A DNA stretch of 14,637 bases from JACPIL01 sp964362365 (GCA_964362365.1 CAYIEF010000028.1:1-14637), one strand, 5' to 3'. Shown: positions 1-7,320, counted from the stretch's first letter. Numbers and translations are program-made. Notes: a model not told the origin generated them from the letters alone.

Positions 1-38
1 GCATTTACTTTATGAACATTTATTTTTACAATTGGCAT
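1..38 (-). CDS. 5' end of an unidentified gene, cut by the window edge
   Basis: Only the first 12 codons are inside the window, reading MPIVKINVHKVN. The start is supported by a clear Shine-Dalgarno sequence (AGGTGGT, about 44-51 on the minus strand) seven or so bases before the ATG and by a TATA-like TTTATAAA near 86-95, overlapping the 3' end of the ClpX-like gene, which would give a leader of about 25 bases. It follows the ClpX-like gene in the same direction. The fragment is too short to assign a family. Confidence 0.55.
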   Translation of the reverse strand, partial: MPIVKINVHKVN

Positions 39-85
39 AATAAACCACCTTTTCTTAGTTTATAGGGTACTGAGCAGTAAATTCT

Positions 86-1750
86 TTATAAATTTTCCGA
101 CTTTCCAAGGCTTGTTTTTAGTTCCGCTGATCCAGGCAAGAGTTTCTCTATGAGATCAGCACTTAAAACTATTTTCTCATCGTGAGCAAAGACCTTAGGA
201 TCATAAATAATCTCTAAAAACACTCTGCTGCAAACATCGTGCAGGGACCTTGCTCCTGTTTCCTGCGGACAAGCCGCAGCGAGAGCATCATAAGCATTTT
301 CTTCAACTTGCAAAGCATAACCCTTTTCAGCAAACAATTCCCGGTATCCAAGAAGAGGCGAACTTTTTGATTTTTTTATAATCTCTACTAGATTATTTCT
401 TGTTAATTTCTGTAACACCGCCCTATGAGCGAGTCTGCCAACTAATTCCCGCTTTAATCCATATTTGATGAGATCATCAATAGCCACTTGCTCCAAAAGA
501 TTTATTTCATCCCTTCCTTTATCATGATCAACACCAAAGCCCACTTTTTTGTCGCCTCTAAGACGTCTGGAGATAATTCCGGTCAAGGAAAGCATATCCT
601 GATTTTCATGAAAAGCGCCGGCAAAAATAAAGAGAATATTTCGAGTATCAAAACTCAATCTTTTATTATTGCCATAATCAAGTTCGATTACTTTGCCTTC
701 GATTTGACTTACCAATTCATCCATCAAGGTTATCCCCCAAGTGCCGGTGCCACGACGTGCTACTTTATCCAATTCATCGCCAAAAAATATCCCATACGGT
801 GCTGGTTCAGTGGTTTTAGCCCTGATCTGTTTGTAACCATCACTGATATCACCCCCCACAAACCCCACTCCTGAATTAAGAGGAAGAGCAGTCTCACCAA
901 AAGGAAGACCGGCTTTTTTGGCTAAAAGAGAGGCCATGAGAGTTTTACCCACTCCCGTTGGTCCTATTAACAGTACAGGATTGCGCGGTAATTTTTGTTT
1001 GGTTTTTTGTTCCAAGTAATAATTTGAAAAAGCCACGGAAAGAACTTTTTTGGCATGATCTTGTTCTACGACATGCTGATCAAGATATTCCTTGATGGAT
1101 TGCGGTTCTTCCCATTTAATGGGCCAATCATCAACTTCTTCCTTTTTCTTTGCTGCCGAACTTTTTCTAGCCTTTTCAGAGGTGATTATTTTATCTGCAT
1201 CTTTTCCGTAATGAGTAAAAGAATACGCTCCATTTTCCAGATCGGAGAGGTACTTGCACCAGGTGGTTGAATTTACCGGATAGCTAAATCTCTTTACCAT
1301 ACCCTTATCATTCTGATAGAATCCGTGAGCGAGTGTGCCTTCCTCGCTTCTTTCTTCAACAAAAAGCAAAGGAAATTTGTAGGGAAGCCCCTGAACAGTG
1401 TAAATTTTGTAAAAACCCCTTTTTCCATAGAGGCTTAGGTTTATGGCGGTTAATTCTAAAGGCACATAATACACATCATCACGCTGCGCTTCCTCTTCCC
1501 ATTTTCTGCTTTCCTTAAGATGATAATATTTGGTCACAAAATCCCTCTGCTGGGAAAGACCAACTGGATACAATTCCAAGCCAGAACCACTAGTATAAAA
1601 CCCGGCACAAAAAAAGCCTTCAAACATTTCTCCAGGAAGCGCATACACTGGAGTGATTGTTTTTTGTACTCTATTATCTAAAGTAGCAGTAAAATCCATC
1701 TTAAAATGGTGCGTCCAAGGAATACGGGAAAGCAGTGTCTGTAAATCCAT
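86..1750 (-). CDS. ClpX-like AAA+ unfoldase with a novel N-terminal region
   Basis: Residues about 215-545 match the ClpX/HslU-type AAA+ module, which unfolds proteins using ATP. Visible motifs are Walker A GPTGVGKT (263-270), a GFVG pore loop (296-299; GYVG in ClpX), Walker B IFFGDELDK (321-329), the IISRRL segment followed by KKVGFG with VGF at 403-405 where ClpX has its ClpP-docking IGF loop, ELVGRL with the arginine finger R439, and sensor-2 GAR (499-501). Residues 1-210 replace the usual zinc-binding domain; they are aromatic-rich with no cysteine motif and end in a charged linker near 191-207. At 554 residues it is longer than the roughly 420 of bacterial ClpX. A TATA-like element 25-30 bases upstream suggests its own leaderless promoter after deoxyhypusine synthase. 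No clpP is visible here. ClpX is bacterial and rare in archaea, so transfer is likely. The fold is certain and the function inferred. Confidence 0.88.
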   Translation of the reverse strand: MDLQTLLSRIPWTHHFKMDFTATLDNRVQKTITPVYALPGEMFEGFFCAGFYTSGSGLELYPVGLSQQRDFVTKYYHLKESRKWEEEAQRDDVYYVPLELTAINLSLYGKRGFYKIYTVQGLPYKFPLLFVEERSEEGTLAHGFYQNDKGMVKRFSYPVNSTTWCKYLSDLENGAYSFTHYGKDADKIITSEKARKSSAAKKKEEVDDWPIKWEEPQSIKEYLDQHVVEQDHAKKVLSVAFSNYYLEQKTKQKLPRNPVLLIGPTGVGKTLMASLLAKKAGLPFGETALPLNSGVGFVGGDISDGYKQIRAKTTEPAPYGIFFGDELDKVARRGTGTWGITLMDELVSQIEGKVIELDYGNNKRLSFDTRNILFIFAGAFHENQDMLSLTGIISRRLRGDKKVGFGVDHDKGRDEINLLEQVAIDDLIKYGLKRELVGRLAHRAVLQKLTRNNLVEIIKKSKSSPLLGYRELFAEKGYALQVEENAYDALAAACPQETGARSLHDVCSRVFLEIIYDPKVFAHDEKIVLSADLIEKLLPGSAELKTSLGKSENL

Positions 1751-1770
1751 CCAGCTTATAGAGAAACAGA

Positions 1771-1782
1771 AATATAAAAATA
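1771..1782 (-). promoter_or_regulatory. TATA-like element of the ClpX-like gene
   Basis: On the minus strand this reads TATTTTTATATT, 21-32 bases before the ATG at 1750. That is the spacing expected for archaeal leaderless transcription. It lies in the 39-base gap after the deoxyhypusine synthase stop codon. Confidence 0.5.
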
Positions 1783-1789
1783 CTATGTA

Positions 1790-2806
1790 CTAAATGAATA
1801 TATTTTCTTCCGAGAGCAGCCTATCCGCAAATCCCCCAGCCACCAGCAACGGAAACACAATCGTCGCATCGGCATGGATCTTCACGCTTGGCGCATTCAC
1901 CTTAACTTTCCCCCAAGTTATCGCTTCTTCAACTCTGGCGCCTGAATCTGAGCCATCATACTCCTGCGCCGTATTGACGTACACCGCATAGTCAAGGCCT
2001 TCTTTAAATATATTAGCATTCAAGGTGAAGTGTTTGCTGATGCCGCCGCCTAAGATAATTGCGCCAGTTTTTTCTGAATTCAAGACAATATCAACTATGT
2101 CTTTCATCTCTTTACTTACATCAATCAAGAAATCAGGATGGCTCTGCTTGAAGAAGTAAATCAAATCTCCTAAAGAGCCGTCAATCAATCCAGGGCAGAA
2201 GATCGGAATATCATTCTTGGCCGCCCAGTAAAGTATGGAATTCTCATCATTGATTTCTATCCCCAATTCTCGGACTAAATCTTTCGGACAGAATACTTTT
2301 CCAGTTTCTTTCTGTACTTTGTAGATCCGCTCAAAGAACTTCTGCATGAAATCATCAAATAAAGCAAATCTGTCGTTGGGGATAAAAATATTTCCGGTTC
2401 TATTTACGCCATTTTCAAACAGCATTCTTCCGGAAACGTCAAAATTACCTAATACAAAAGGCTTCAGGCATTTGATAATGTCTTCTTCTACACCGCCAGC
2501 AGAGGTTACCAATACATCTACTTTTTTGTGTTTGACTAGATACTTGATTATTTCTCTGTTGCCGGAACTTACTTGATTGGAAGTGAAGCTGAGGAAAACT
2601 TTTGCTTTCTCTCTGCGCATGGCTTTGATTATTTCTATACCTTGAGCGAGATGAGTTGCTTGAAAACCACTTAAAGCGTATGATTTCAGGAATTCTTGGA
2701 AGTCAAATGGCTGTTCAAAGTCATAGCCTTTTATTTCCGGATGACCTTCTAAGGTGACGCATTCTTTTACTGCGTATTGGACGTGTTTATCTTTATTGAG
2801 TTTCAT
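1790..2806 (-). CDS. dys: Deoxyhypusine synthase
   Basis: This NAD-dependent enzyme transfers the aminobutyl group of spermidine to one lysine of translation factor aIF5A, the first step of hypusine formation, in the cytoplasm. The 338-residue product has the usual family length. Conserved blocks are SFTSNQVSSGNRE (73-85), DVLVTSAGGVEED (97-109), NRTGNIFIPND (135-145), PGLIDGSLGD (205-214), GGGISKH (253-259) with the catalytic lysine K258, and NTAQEYDGSDSGARVEEA (278-295). The start is fixed by a strong Shine-Dalgarno AGGAGGT at 2813-2819, six bases before the ATG. The gene is first in a minus-strand run with the ClpX-like gene, although the latter seems to have its own promoter. Hypusination is restricted to archaea and eukaryotes, so this gene is a good marker of an archaeal genome. 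No missing residues were noted. Confidence 0.96.
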   Translation of the reverse strand: MKLNKDKHVQYAVKECVTLEGHPEIKGYDFEQPFDFQEFLKSYALSGFQATHLAQGIEIIKAMRREKAKVFLSFTSNQVSSGNREIIKYLVKHKKVDVLVTSAGGVEEDIIKCLKPFVLGNFDVSGRMLFENGVNRTGNIFIPNDRFALFDDFMQKFFERIYKVQKETGKVFCPKDLVRELGIEINDENSILYWAAKNDIPIFCPGLIDGSLGDLIYFFKQSHPDFLIDVSKEMKDIVDIVLNSEKTGAIILGGGISKHFTLNANIFKEGLDYAVYVNTAQEYDGSDSGARVEEAITWGKVKVNAPSVKIHADATIVFPLLVAGGFADRLLSEENIFI

Positions 2807-3017
2807 GATTTTACCTCCTAATTTATGATTTTTTATTGAAATAACAGACTAACAACTAACAAGAACTAAGAATTTTTTAACTTCCAAACATACGTACTGA
2901 ATCCATGTTTATTCTTATCATAAGGCTGATTTATATAACTTTCGTCACAAAATGAGGGCTACAGATTATAAGAAAAGTTTTTATAGTTATTGCACAAAAC
3001 TAATTTTTAGTAAAGGT

Positions 3018-3254
3018 ATGAAAATGTCAAAAACAAAAACTGGAAAAGATCCATGGGGAGAGTTGGTAGATTTAATGTGTAAAGAAATAGATACGATGAA
3101 AAAGATTACAGAAGAACAATGTAGGCAAAGTCAAAGTAGGGAAAACCCTGATCAAGCTCTTAGGTATTATCTTCAAGGCTGTATCCGAGGTTATGACGGT
3201 GCAGAAGCGATATTATATAATGCTTGGCTTAAGCTCAGAAAAGATAAAGAATAA
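3018..3254 (+). CDS. Small orphan protein (78 aa)
   Basis: An unrecognised, highly charged soluble protein with predicted helices. It starts MKMSKTKTGKDPW and ends NAWLKLRKDKE, with two cysteines in the middle (CKEIDTMKKITEEQC). The frame is open from an ATG at 2952, but I prefer the ATG at 3018, or 3024 two codons on. A TATA-like TTTTATAG at 2978-2985 lies 33 bases before 3018, and the residues coded from 2952 to 3017 look like translated promoter sequence. It stands alone between the divergent deoxyhypusine synthase and tatD, which has its own promoter. No domain can be named. The gene is probable because the frame is open, has a promoter at the right distance and shows amphipathic helices. 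Confidence 0.6.
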   Translation: MKMSKTKTGKDPWGELVDLMCKEIDTMKKITEEQCRQSQSRENPDQALRYYLQGCIRGYDGAEAILYNAWLKLRKDKE

Positions 3255-3290
3255 CAAGATTTAAATTCTCTTTTCTTTTGTTTCTTAATA

Positions 3291-4118
3291 ATGAACCTCA
3301 TCGACGTGCATTGCCATCTTACTCATGACTATTTCAAAGACAAACTAGATGCAATTCTCAAAAGAGCAGAGAAAGCTGGATTGAAAGCAATCATCGTTTC
3401 CGGCATCAATCCTGAAGCCAACCGCGAAGTTCTAGCATTAGCCAAGAAACATCCCAAACTTATCAAAGCCAGTCTAGGAATTTATCCCATCGATGCTCTG
3501 GGCATCCAACCAGAGGGTGTAGGTCTAGCTCATCATAAAGGGCCAATAAATCTGGAAGAAGAATTCAAATTCATTGAAAAAAATAAAGATGCCGTGCATT
3601 GCATTGGCGAAGTGGGTATGGATTTTCATTGGGCAGATAAAGAAAAAACCTACGCCCAGCAGGCAGAAAACTTCCGCAAGATTATCCGTTTTGCTATCAA
3701 AGTAAGGAAACCATTAGTCATCCATTCCAGAAAAGCAGAAGAAGAATGTTTACAGATATTGGAGGAAGAAATCAAGAACCAGGAAATTCCAGTCATACAA
3801 CATTGTTTCTCCGGAAGAAAATCTTTGATGACCAAAGGCGCAGAGTTGGGACATTACTTTTCTATTCCGCCGGTTATTACCAAGTCATTTAATTTTCAGA
3901 CTTTAGTTAAGAAAGTTCCCCTTACACAACTTTTAACAGAAACTGATGCGCCTTGGCTAAGCCCGTATCAGGATAAGATGAATGAGCCAGCTTTCGTCGT
4001 AGAAAGCATCAAGAAGATTGCAGAAATAAAAGAATTATCCGAGAAAGAAGTGGCCGATCAGATCTGGAAGAATTATCAGACTCTTTCTAAGCTATTAGTG
4101 AAGAATCTAAATTATTAA
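3291..4118 (+). CDS. TatD-family metal-dependent hydrolase (DNase)
   Basis: A TIM-barrel hydrolase of the TatD family, whose studied members are Mg-dependent 3'-5' exonucleases acting in DNA repair or turnover. All expected metal ligands are visible: HCH at 7-9 (DVHCHL), E107 in IGEVGMD, H145 in VIHSRKAEEE, H171 in IQHCFSG and D219 in TETDAPWLSP. At 275 residues it is slightly longer than typical. There is a Gly/His-rich insertion near 70-85, and the C-terminus continues about 12 residues past the usual end (after IWKNYQ it reads TLSKLLVKNLNY). A TATA-like ATTTAAATT about 25-30 bases before the ATG implies a leaderless mRNA. A second copy of its last codons lies at 4257-4292, beyond a tRNA gene, and ends at the family-typical place, so the present tail may have been acquired. 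The symbol is withheld because archaeal paralogs are not strict TatD orthologs. Confidence 0.93.
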   Translation: MNLIDVHCHLTHDYFKDKLDAILKRAEKAGLKAIIVSGINPEANREVLALAKKHPKLIKASLGIYPIDALGIQPEGVGLAHHKGPINLEEEFKFIEKNKDAVHCIGEVGMDFHWADKEKTYAQQAENFRKIIRFAIKVRKPLVIHSRKAEEECLQILEEEIKNQEIPVIQHCFSGRKSLMTKGAELGHYFSIPPVITKSFNFQTLVKKVPLTQLLTETDAPWLSPYQDKMNEPAFVVESIKKIAEIKELSEKEVADQIWKNYQTLSKLLVKNLNY

Positions 4119-4146
4119 AAACAATATTCAAAAAAGAAAAAATAAT

Positions 4147-4221
4147 GGGCCGGTAGCATAGTAAGGCTAGTGCACTGATCTGAAACATCGGGTATCGCGG
4201 GTTCAAATCCCGCCCGGTCCA
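4147..4221 (+). tRNA. tRNA-Phe (anticodon GAA)
   Basis: A complete cloverleaf of 75 bases ending with discriminator A at 4221. The acceptor stem is GGGCCGG/CCGGTCC (one G-T pair), the D stem GCAT/GTGC with a loop holding GG, the anticodon stem CTGAT/ATCGG with loop CTGAAAC (anticodon GAA at 34-36), the variable loop GTATC, and the T stem GCGGG/CCCGC with loop TTCAAAT. CCA is not encoded and there is no intron, the common archaeal condition. An AT-rich TATA-like stretch overlaps the tatD stop codon about 30 bases upstream, and a T-run follows at 4238-4243. It sits between tatD and a second copy of the tatD 3' end, and tRNA genes are classic integration targets. Confidence 0.95.
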
Positions 4222-4240
4222 TCCTATCTAATTACTTGTT

Positions 4241-4248
4241 TTTTATAA
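4241..4248 (+). promoter_or_regulatory. TATA-like element before the 91-aa orphan
   Basis: TTTATAAA-type sequence (TTTTTTATAAAC, 4238-4249) about 65-72 bases before the ATG at 4313. Transcription starting about 26 bases on would give a leader of around 40 bases that contains the tatD tail echo and the Shine-Dalgarno AGGAG at 4302-4306. Confidence 0.4.
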
Positions 4249-4256
4249 ACTTTTCT

Positions 4257-4292
4257 TTATTCTGGAAGAACTATCAGAAGATTTTTAAATAA
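4257..4292 (+). pseudogene. Detached second copy of the tatD 3' end
   Basis: Read in frame it gives LFWKNYQKIFK and a TAA stop, against QIWKNYQTLSK in the intact tatD. The 18 bases at 4261-4278 match tatD 4063-4080 at 17 positions, and the single difference (AAT to AAC) is synonymous. After the shared core the echo ends like ordinary TatD proteins, whereas the intact gene runs on for a dozen residues. No start codon or upstream part of the gene is present, so it is a remnant and now probably lies in the leader of the next gene. It could be a displaced original tail after insertion, or what is left of a tandem copy. Confidence 0.75.
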
Positions 4293-4312
4293 AACGCCCA
4301 TAGGAGTACCAA

Positions 4313-4588
4313 ATGGCACTAACTGATTTAGTTAAAGGATTCCAGATAGGCTGGAGATATCCTAGTCAAGAAAATAAAGATAAAAATTTAACTGCTCCTG
4401 ACGATGAAGGGATTGTATTTGACGGTCCAAAGGAGGATTATTTTTTCGATCAAATATTTGAAGAGAAAGCTCCAAAATTAGAAAGAGCAGGATTTTATAC
4501 GGCCCTGGCTGTTAGGCATCCTAAAGTATGTTGCGAAGCATTCTACGAAGAATTAAAGAAAGAACTTAGGTATTATCTTAGTAGGTAA
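4313..4588 (+). CDS. Orphan protein (91 aa)
   Basis: An unrecognised soluble, acidic protein. The first half is polar (QENKDKNLTAPDDEG), the second is mainly helical (FDQIFEEKAPKLERAGFYTALAVRHPKVCCEAFYEELKKELRYYL) and contains a CC pair. The start is supported by a Shine-Dalgarno AGGAG at 4302-4306, six bases before the ATG. It lies directly after the tatD tail echo and converges with vapC, whose stop codon is 14 bases away. No domain or function can be named. It is considered real because of the ribosome-binding site, normal composition and tight packing against the neighbouring gene. Confidence 0.65.
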   Translation: MALTDLVKGFQIGWRYPSQENKDKNLTAPDDEGIVFDGPKEDYFFDQIFEEKAPKLERAGFYTALAVRHPKVCCEAFYEELKKELRYYLSR

Positions 4589-4602
4589 CTAACTGCAAAT
4601 CT

Positions 4603-5007
4603 TCACAACCCCACCAATTCATGACTAGCATAAACTTTAACCCTATTTTGTTCCTTGAGTTTTTTGTCATTACTCCATATTGCACATTTTAATTTCAAAG
4701 CTAAGGCAAAATAGTGGACATCATTGGAATCAGGACATACCTCTTGAGCAGTCTTAACATATGCTTTATATTCGGCTAATGGAATGATTTTGATATTTGC
4801 CAGCAAGACCATCTCATTGAAAAGAGAAATAATTTCTTCTGGAGAAAGCAAAGTCTTCTTAGAAACCTCATCACTATGTTTCATTATTTCTTCAAATACA
4901 AATTCAGAAGTATAAAGAGCATGCCCGCCAAAAAGAAGGAAATGCCGAGTATGGCTGTTCCGCATTAACGCAGAAAAGAAAACATTAGCATCAACAACTA
5001 ATTCCAT
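4603..5007 (-). CDS. vapC: VapC-type PIN-domain ribonuclease toxin
   Basis: A 134-residue PIN-domain nuclease, the toxin half of a VapBC pair; studied members cut tRNA or rRNA with Mg2+ and are held inactive by the antitoxin. The acidic cluster is visible: D6 in VVDANV, E39/E40 in FVFEEI, D93 and D96 in CPDSNDVHYFALAL, and D114 in WSNDKK. The variant PDSNDVHYFALAL belongs to the archaeal PIN group in which the third acidic motif is embedded in a D-x-x-D-V-H segment. Its ATG overlaps the stop of vapB by one base (TAATG), so translation is coupled. All catalytic positions are intact, so it is probably active. Confidence 0.9.
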   Translation of the reverse strand: MELVVDANVFFSALMRNSHTRHFLLFGGHALYTSEFVFEEIMKHSDEVSKKTLLSPEEIISLFNEMVLLANIKIIPLAEYKAYVKTAQEVCPDSNDVHYFALALKLKCAIWSNDKKLKEQNRVKVYASHELVGL

Positions 5008-5234
5008 TAGGCTTCTTTTAGAACCCTTCTGGCAACCGCCTTATTAACTTTTCGTCCTAAGTCTAGAGCATCTTTTTCTGTTAATTTGCTTTTGGAAAGT
5101 AACTGATCCATTTTAGCGAGAAGATTTATTTTCTCTCTTATCGCTTGCCGGGCTACTTCAGACCAATTCAATTCTGGATGCTTGTCCATTTCCGTCTTTA
5201 GTTCTTCCGATACAGCTAAGGTTATGCTCACCAT
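5007..5234 (-). CDS. vapB: VapB-type antitoxin, ribbon-helix-helix
   Basis: A 75-residue protein beginning MVSITLAVSEELKTEMDKHP, a typical ribbon-helix-helix DNA-binding N-terminus, followed by ELNWSEVARQAIREKI and a charged C-terminal helix that would wrap the toxin. The frame is open upstream to 5285, but a TATA-like TTTAAATATAAAC (about 5258-5271) lies just before the ATG at 5234, and the fold begins exactly there, so the shorter form is chosen and read as leaderless. It overlaps vapC by one base. Such pairs normally repress their own promoter through the antitoxin. The start of the transcript lies right behind the end of the HD hydrolase gene (stop at 5276-5278). Confidence 0.85.
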   Translation of the reverse strand: MVSITLAVSEELKTEMDKHPELNWSEVARQAIREKINLLAKMDQLLSKSKLTEKDALDLGRKVNKAVARRVLKEA

Positions 5235-5275
5235 TATGTTTATTACGTTTAATATGTGTTTATATTTAAACCTTT

Positions 5276-6433
5276 CTAAGAACATATCCTGGCATCTTCC
5301 GTCAACTCCGAACTGATAAAGCGGTGAATCACATAATTCGGCAGATACAACAAGTAGGCAACCACTTCTTTCAGGGCATACGCGTCTTTGTAATCAACAA
5401 TGGCCTTAATCTGCTCTTCGCTGAAATTAAAGTCGGCAAAGAATTTCCGGCAGTAGTCATACTCTGCTTCTTTCAGGGATTCAAACTTTTCCCATTCATG
5501 ATGCAATCGCGCATCATATTTCCGCACCACGCCTTGAAACAATCTCATAAGATGCGTTTCTTCTGGATCAACTTTGGTCACTTCCCACACTCCTTCTTTC
5601 TCCAAGGCAAATTTCTTGAATGCCAACTGCAGCATGGATTTTGTGTCGCCAATGCCTTTTTTCATCATAAGGTAGCATAACCGCTGATAGGCATCGTAGG
5701 TAGCTTTGGCACAGCGCTTAAATAATAACTGTGTGGAAGGCATTTCACGAGAATCGGAAATCCGAGAAGGGTTTTCCAGAAGGTATTTTTTGGCATTATT
5801 CAAAATGAAGAGGTTCTTAAAACACTGATAGTTTCGTTTCTCTTCAGAGAAACATTCAATGCTCAAAATATTATGCATGCGATCAGCCAATTTAACTTGA
5901 ATGGCTATCTCTTTAACTCTTTCATGGCTATGCTGAAACATATTTGATATAGAGCGGTAATAAAAATCGCGTTTGTGCCGAGTAAGGAGTTTTAACGCTT
6001 CGATTGTGTTTTTGGCAGTAGTTTTATCAGTGTGTTTTACTAAATCTTTTTCTAACCCTGCAAAAACTTCGGTTTCATAACGGTCTAATTTTTCTATATC
6101 CTTGCCATCTTCATCTAAATTATGCTCATCCCTATACAAATCGACTATTTCTTCAACATAATCGTGCAATAATCCCACGCAAAGAGTGATTTCATCGCTA
6201 ATTTTTGCATCTCGTAAGGCCAGAACCACATTCAAGGGATGGATAAACGCTTCCTGGCCGTCTTTCCGTTGTGGAAGCTGGGAGTAAAGAGATTCAGATT
6301 TTTCCAAAAGATAGGAGAATAACGGACCAATGTCAGAAAAAGAGGACTTCAATTTTTGCACATCGTTTTCTTTCTGCCAGTGCTGGAGATACTTAAAAGT
6401 TAGATATTCGGGAGTTTGGATAAGGGAAGGCAT
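5276..6433 (-). CDS. HD-domain hydrolase related to the SpoT/MESH1 hydrolase domain
   Basis: The N-terminal half has the motif order of (p)ppGpp hydrolase domains: FIHPLNVV (H65), LLHDYVEEI (H90, D91, E94, E95; HDVVEDT in SpoT) and VKLADRMHNI (D184, N188). These residues bind Mn2+ and the alarmone pyrophosphate in SpoT and MESH1. The rest of the 385 residues is helical and charged. I see no synthetase, TGS or ACT domain, so it would be a hydrolase-only protein. The ATG at 6433 follows a TATA-like TTAAAATATTTG at about 25-30 bases, so it is probably leaderless and separately transcribed from the upstream orphan. Alternative: a general HD phosphohydrolase acting on other nucleotides. The HD fold is secure; alarmone specificity is inference, since archaea mostly lack a canonical stringent response. 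Confidence 0.8.
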   Translation of the reverse strand: MPSLIQTPEYLTFKYLQHWQKENDVQKLKSSFSDIGPLFSYLLEKSESLYSQLPQRKDGQEAFIHPLNVVLALRDAKISDEITLCVGLLHDYVEEIVDLYRDEHNLDEDGKDIEKLDRYETEVFAGLEKDLVKHTDKTTAKNTIEALKLLTRHKRDFYYRSISNMFQHSHERVKEIAIQVKLADRMHNILSIECFSEEKRNYQCFKNLFILNNAKKYLLENPSRISDSREMPSTQLLFKRCAKATYDAYQRLCYLMMKKGIGDTKSMLQLAFKKFALEKEGVWEVTKVDPEETHLMRLFQGVVRKYDARLHHEWEKFESLKEAEYDYCRKFFADFNFSEEQIKAIVDYKDAYALKEVVAYLLYLPNYVIHRFISSELTEDARICS

Positions 6434-6510
6434 GGGAATATGCTAAAATTGAGCAAATATTTTAAGACTTTTGCTTGGAAATGAAGAAAAAGAAAGAGAA
6501 AAAGAAAGAA

Positions 6511-7320
6511 TTAATTTTGCGCTAATTTCTGGTATTGTTTTACTCTAGTAGCATCTTGTTTAGCATATTCTACCAAAAACGCTTTACCAAATTTAGCTAC
6601 ATCCTGAACGTAATCCTGAACAATTGTTCCTAGAGTTAAAGGATTAATACCGGCCTCTGTAAGGGCATCCATATCAACCTCTAGTTTAGCTTCAAGTAAA
6701 GCCGGCACTAAAAGTTTTAAGGGCAGAGCTTGAAGTTTATCTAAGTAGCCAGCCGCTTTCGTAAAATTTTCTGTTATACTTTCCCTATCCTTCACATATT
6801 TCTCCACAGAACCATACACTCGTCCAAGAACAACCCCCATGTCTTTTCCAGTTCTTAAAACTTGATCAGGAGTTTTATTGGTGTTATTGCTATAATCAGT
6901 AACCGCTTGAGCATATCTTTCAAATCTACTTCCTGCTTCTCCTAGCGATTGTACCATTTTTTCAACTGCCTTAGCAGATTCTTTTCTATCTTTTTTTGAT
7001 TTCCCCTTACTCATTCCTACCGCTAAATAATCTACAAACGATTTTCCTTCGCCAACTTGTTCTTCAAAAAATTCAGAAGCCGATGGAGAGTTAAGTACTT
7101 GTTTAACTGGATCCCATAATGTATAAACGCTGTCGTTTAAAAGCCCCACTAAACCCATAGCTAAATGTCGTGCAGAACTAAATTGCAATTCGCTTCCAAC
7201 TTCTTTAACTGCTGAAGTATATGCTGACTCCAATTTCTCCGCTTCATACCTTCGTATAGCTTCTCTGGTTTGTTCAACGGTTACTTCATTTTGATGAGTT
7301 GATCTTTTTCTTTTTGCCAT
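6511..7320 (-). CDS. Orphan helical protein (269 aa)
   Basis: Not recognised. A basic N-terminus (MAKRKRSTHQNE) is followed by almost continuous amphipathic helix. A lysine-rich stretch SKGKSKKDRKESAKAVEK sits near 104-121 and a final leucine-rich helical bundle covers 190-265. There is no signal peptide or clear membrane segment. The start is supported by a G-run Shine-Dalgarno (GGGGG, 7329-7333) eight bases before the ATG and by a TATA-like TTATAAATA near 7367-7376, giving a leader of about 25 bases. It lies between the small orphan at 7408 and the HD gene, all on the minus strand. The lysine-rich start and all-helical build would fit a nucleic-acid-binding or scaffold protein, but that is only a guess. 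Confidence 0.75.
   Translation of the reverse strand: MAKRKRSTHQNEVTVEQTREAIRRYEAEKLESAYTSAVKEVGSELQFSSARHLAMGLVGLLNDSVYTLWDPVKQVLNSPSASEFFEEQVGEGKSFVDYLAVGMSKGKSKKDRKESAKAVEKMVQSLGEAGSRFERYAQAVTDYSNNTNKTPDQVLRTGKDMGVVLGRVYGSVEKYVKDRESITENFTKAAGYLDKLQALPLKLLVPALLEAKLEVDMDALTEAGINPLTLGTIVQDYVQDVAKFGKAFLVEYAKQDATRVKQYQKLAQN

Noticed and set aside
488..874. Open frame of 128 codons on the plus strand inside the ClpX-like gene, and similar frames at 1055, 1333, 1794 and 2346.
   Set aside because: They lie antisense to strongly conserved coding sequence, lack ribosome sites or TATA boxes and have shadow-like composition.
2850..2880. Short CTAACAA-like repeats in the gap upstream of deoxyhypusine synthase.
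   Set aside because: Only two or three imperfect units of six to eight bases; no array or pairing structure.
3159..4579. Identical 15-base stretch CTTAGGTATTATCTT at 3159-3173 and 4565-4579, in frame as LRYYL in two small orphan genes.
   Set aside because: The rest of the two proteins shows no similarity, and one such match in an AT-rich window of this size can arise by chance.
5235..5285. N-terminal extension of VapB to a start at 5285.
   Set aside because: The added residues are the translation of the TATA region and would overlap the HD gene; the ribbon-helix-helix fold starts at the ATG at 5234.
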